From assembly GCA_030141605.1 (NCBI GenBank), contig JAQGDQ010001115.1, positions 1 through 60,000 of the forward strand: 60,000 nucleotides of DNA, in the 5' to 3' direction. Origin of the DNA: Tubiluchus corallicola. Lineage: Eukaryota > Priapulida > Priapulimorpha > Priapulimorphida > Tubiluchidae. Below, piece after piece: positions 59,270 through 60,000 of this stretch (within the stretch, counting starts at the first letter, position 1; each line of letters starts with the position of its first letter). A model generated the notes under the pieces. That model worked only from the letters and a program-made list of their open reading frames with translations. It was not told where the DNA came from and did no database searches. The translations under genes and the position numbers were made by a program.

Positions 59270-59790
59270 TGCACTGGGTTATCCCATCTTAAAATATTTT
59301 GTGGACAAAGCTGACATAAATTTCAATAACTTCTACATTTCGTAATGCATTTAAAAACACGAACTGCTCATTAGGAAACGTTTAATGAAAGTTAAGACAG
59401 AAATCAGAAAGAATACAAAACCATTCCTTTCTTATACGAGCGTACAGTGGACATTCAATAATTACATGCAGTTCAAAAGCGGATACAAACTGGGACAATT
59501 AAAAATACTGATGCATTTTTATTAAACTAGATATGTGAAGTTAGTCCAAGTTTGGAAAAACATGGCCTCGTTTTATTAAAAAAATTATCCCATATTATTG
59601 TGACACGGAAACAACTACTACAAATAGTAATCAGTTTTTATAGGCAGACGCTACTCAAAGGTTAATTATATATTCACATATTAAAAACACGAACTGCTCA
59701 TTAGGAGACTTATAATGAAAGGCAGAGAGAGCGTACAATGGACATTTCAGTAATTACATGCAATTCATCCTCTACTTTGTTCAAACAACA
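59270..59790 (-). pseudogene. LINE ORF2 C-terminal relics, two partial copies
   Basis: Minus strand: ELHVIIECPLYARI then PNEQFVFLNALRNVEVIEIY, the HxxxECPLY....NE..F.FL motif at the end of many LINE proteins (59475-59270). A second shorter copy (ELHVI...PNEQFVF) lies at 59770-59680. Both are frameshifted. Confidence 0.7.
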
Positions 59791-60000
59791 ACATGATCAA
59801 ACTTTAGATATCCCGTACTTTGAGGAAGGATTCGATTATTAAAAAACAATACGACACACTCACAAACGTACATCATGTTGTATCGTCAGTCGTAAAAGTC
59901 TTGCTAAATCGACCAGCGGAAATGGACATGGTCAAATAAGGAAATGAGGAAGAAAAGAGACGAGATCACCACAGGAGAAGGAATTCTGTGGATTTTCATT

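Overview
This is animal nuclear DNA: AT-rich, with split genes, very long introns, many kilobases of simple repeats and many decayed LINE and DNA-transposon copies. Gene content points to a non-vertebrate animal, probably a marine invertebrate. I cannot fix the phylum: degenerate TTAGGG-type and TTAGG-type telomere-like tracts both occur and neither is decisive.

Gene 1 (minus strand, 47194 down to 8509) is a cyclic-nucleotide-gated cation channel of the CNGL type. I rebuilt 11 coding exons by eye. Splice phases agree at every junction and the exons add up to exactly 829 codons: N-terminal tail, S1-S5 and pore (45922-47135), S6 (31901-31959), C-linker (30091-30152, 28713-28801, 27294-27396), cyclic-nucleotide-binding domain (20299-20453, 12972-13055, 11924-12020), basic and Ser/Thr-rich tail (11271-11500, 9589-9871) and a C-terminal coiled coil (8509-8619). 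The terminal exon with the stop codon was not identified.

Gene 2 (plus strand, 41944-44571) is a complete intronless 875-codon reading frame lying head-on inside the 14 kb pore-to-S6 intron of gene 1. It encodes four basic 14-residue repeats, about eight ankyrin repeats and a Mab-21/cGAS-like nucleotidyltransferase domain with an apparently intact catalytic triad. It is a candidate cGAS-like innate immune sensor with ankyrin repeats and the most interesting object here.

The rest is intron and flank packed with repeats. 1-8.5 kb: GA, GT and mixed trinucleotide tracts, a TIR element carrying a minisatellite (4.1-5.3 kb) and a hAT-like relic with a transposase start (6.5-7.1 kb). 12-20 kb: ATTC tract, 33-bp and 41-bp minisatellites, a 263-bp hAT-type MITE with a perfect 8-bp target duplication, and another CAGTGG-ended element. 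20-31 kb: dispersed families A and B, TTAGG tract, LTR remnant, a LINE 3' end inserted in a GTCA tract, and a 378-bp foldback element. 31-41 kb: CAA/CAG, ACTG/ACCG and AATG tracts and an 876-bp TIR element. 45-60 kb: LINE relics, a 1.5 kb inverted repeat, a composite GATG/GACG/GACA array, and a LINE 3' end inside a GA tract.

Apart from the two genes I see no convincing protein-coding locus. Most long open frames are simple-repeat artefacts. Exon coordinates are hand-derived from splice signals; repeat boundaries are approximate unless a terminal repeat or target duplication is cited.
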